Positions 5,004 through 6,063 of a stretch of 6,063 nucleotides of DNA are shown here, one piece after another. Under the pieces are notes generated by a model. It ran no database searches. It was not told where the DNA came from and saw only the letters and a list, made by a program, of their open reading frames with translations. The stretch is from contig CP070758.1 in assembly GCA_020348925.1 (NCBI GenBank), positions 1,037,481 through 1,043,543 on the forward strand. Reading direction: 5' to 3'. How positions within the stretch are numbered: position 1 is the first letter of the stretch; the number at the start of each line of letters is the position of its first letter. Both the position numbers and the translations under genes were made by a program. Origin of the DNA: Gemmatimonadota bacterium. GTDB taxonomy: Bacteria > JBHIER01 > G020348925.

Positions 5004-6063
5004 TCATCCCGGAGGACATGAACCGATTCCCAAAATAACATTGACGACACCGATCAAATCCAATATATTGACTATTCCATCCTGATTACAGTCGGCGGCC
5101 TGAAGGTGTTCATTTGACGGCGTTACCAGCTCAATAATAATATTCACGATGAATAGAGCGTCAAGAATATCGATCTCTCCATCCAGATTGGCATCTCCTG
5201 TTATGATAGCCCCGGGACCCACAATCAGAAAACCGTCCGATACGATTGAGGGTATAGAATCGGCTGTGTCATCCGACAGAACAACCCTGACAAAGTGAAA
5301 GAGCAGACTGTCCCCCGCAACAGCGTCTTCACTGATGTCACAGGTTATTCCAATTACAGCTCCTGTTCCCGGAGCGATGACATCGGCTGAAAAATCCGAA
5401 ACAAGAACGTTGATACGGCCCGGCTCGGGTTCGTTCCAATTGAAGAAATCCATGTGATTCGTCCGTGATGTAGGATATAGATCGAGAACGGTTAAAAGAT
5501 CGAAAGGGAAAGTAAACTTGGCCTCGAGACCGGCAACAGGTTCGATGGCATGCTTCTCGTTGTCGAGATTCAGCGTCACATTGACCTGATGGCCGGGCAA
5601 CCCATACACAGTAGGAATAAAAAGTTCAACCAGTGCCGCTACAGGACGCTCTTCCACAGTAATGCTCAGATTCTTCATCACTGACTTCATGTTGCTGTCT
5701 ATTACCCGGACCGTAAAGTGAAATGTAGCGGGGGAATCCGGGACTCCGGAGATCACTCCGCTTCCGTCAAGGCTTAAACCTGGGGGGAACTCTCCGCCCG
5801 CGACCTCCCAGTTGTACGGGGGCCATCCTCCCGATGCGTATAAGGTTTCCGCGTACACACTTCCAACAGTACCCTCACCGAAAGACAGAGTGAGAATTTG
5901 GAGAGGGGCGTTGTACACGATCTCGTCAAAAAATAGGTCAGACCAATTCCCAACGACATCTTTGAGCGTCGCATAGACTCTCTTCACCCCGGACGGATCG
6001 TTCCCTCCTGATTGCGACAGATCCCAATCGCTCCGCGATACTGCAAAAGGTTCCTCATCCGAC
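5004..6063 (-). CDS. Secreted multidomain protein with Ig-like, cohesin-like and dockerin domains (3' part; start outside window)
   Basis: The frame is open to the right edge, giving at least 352 codons. A GTG at 5987 is an internal Val, not the start, because coherent domain sequence continues upstream of it. Numbering from the first complete codon (6062): an Ig-like domain fragment to about 51 (GVKRVYATLKDVVGNWSD); a putative Ig / He_PIG-type domain at about 53-138 (ASGGWPPYNW, FPPGLSLDGSGVISGVP); a cohesin-like domain at about 143-283; and two dockerin-type calcium loops, GDANLDGEIDILD (about 289) and DCNQDGIVNILD (about 324). It ends GSCPPG with no visible sorting signal, LPXTG or PEP-CTERM; the two C-terminal Cys may form a disulphide. 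It is presumably extracellular or surface-bound, since cohesin and dockerin modules mediate Ca2+-dependent protein assembly in known systems. Whether they do so here, and any catalytic domain upstream, cannot be seen. Confidence 0.88.
   Translation of the reverse strand, partial: SDEEPFAVSRSDWDLSQSGGNDPSGVKRVYATLKDVVGNWSDLFFDEIVYNAPLQILTLSFGEGTVGSVYAETLYASGGWPPYNWEVAGGEFPPGLSLDGSGVISGVPDSPATFHFTVRVIDSNMKSVMKNLSITVEERPVAALVELFIPTVYGLPGHQVNVTLNLDNEKHAIEPVAGLEAKFTFPFDLLTVLDLYPTSRTNHMDFFNWNEPEPGRINVLVSDFSADVIAPGTGAVIGITCDISEDAVAGDSLLFHFVRVVLSDDTADSIPSIVSDGFLIVGPGAIITGDANLDGEIDILDALFIVNIIIELVTPSNEHLQAADCNQDGIVNILDLIGVVNVILGIGSCPPG

Overview
This 6.06 kb bacterial window has every convincing gene on the minus strand. 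Read in the direction of transcription (right to left) it holds: the 3' part of a large secreted cohesin/dockerin-type protein (5004-6063, start outside the window); a 667-bp gap with a strong-looking promoter, a repeat and large hairpins; a soluble PAS-PAS-GAF histidine kinase (2213-4336); a NarL/FixJ response regulator overlapping it by 4 bp (1584-2216); a 409-bp gap full of repeats and stem-loops; a stand-alone CheY-like receiver protein (761-1174); a 432-bp gap; and the 5' end of a gene for an exported protein of unknown function (1-328).

The centre is an ordinary but well preserved two-component system. The kinase has no membrane segment, so it probably senses a cytoplasmic or redox/ligand signal through its PAS/GAF domains. 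It would autophosphorylate on His512 (HisKA_3 family) and pass phosphate to Asp54 of the NarL-type regulator, which carries a DNA-binding LuxR-type HTH. The single-domain receiver downstream (Asp53) could be a second output or a phosphate sink. Both outer genes encode exported proteins, but nothing in the sequence ties them to the regulators.

Organism: intermediate GC, a DNA-poor gene layout with long structured gaps, HisKA_3 signalling, and a secreted protein ending in cohesin-like plus dockerin repeats. Together these suggest a Gram-negative environmental bacterium, possibly one of the uncultivated FCB-type or deltaproteobacterial-like lineages. This is inference; no marker gene is present to place it.

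The most distinctive content is extragenic. A small inverted-repeat family has two good copies in opposite orientations (1475-1575 and 4920-4993) and one decayed copy (1401-1440). The terminal hairpin of the two good copies shows a compensatory base-pair change. A nested hairpin of 109 nt plus a purine/pyrimidine hairpin lie in the predicted kinase leader, and two stem-loops lie just upstream of the receiver gene. I found no CRISPR array, tRNA, rRNA, transposase, defence system or clearly novel multi-gene system.
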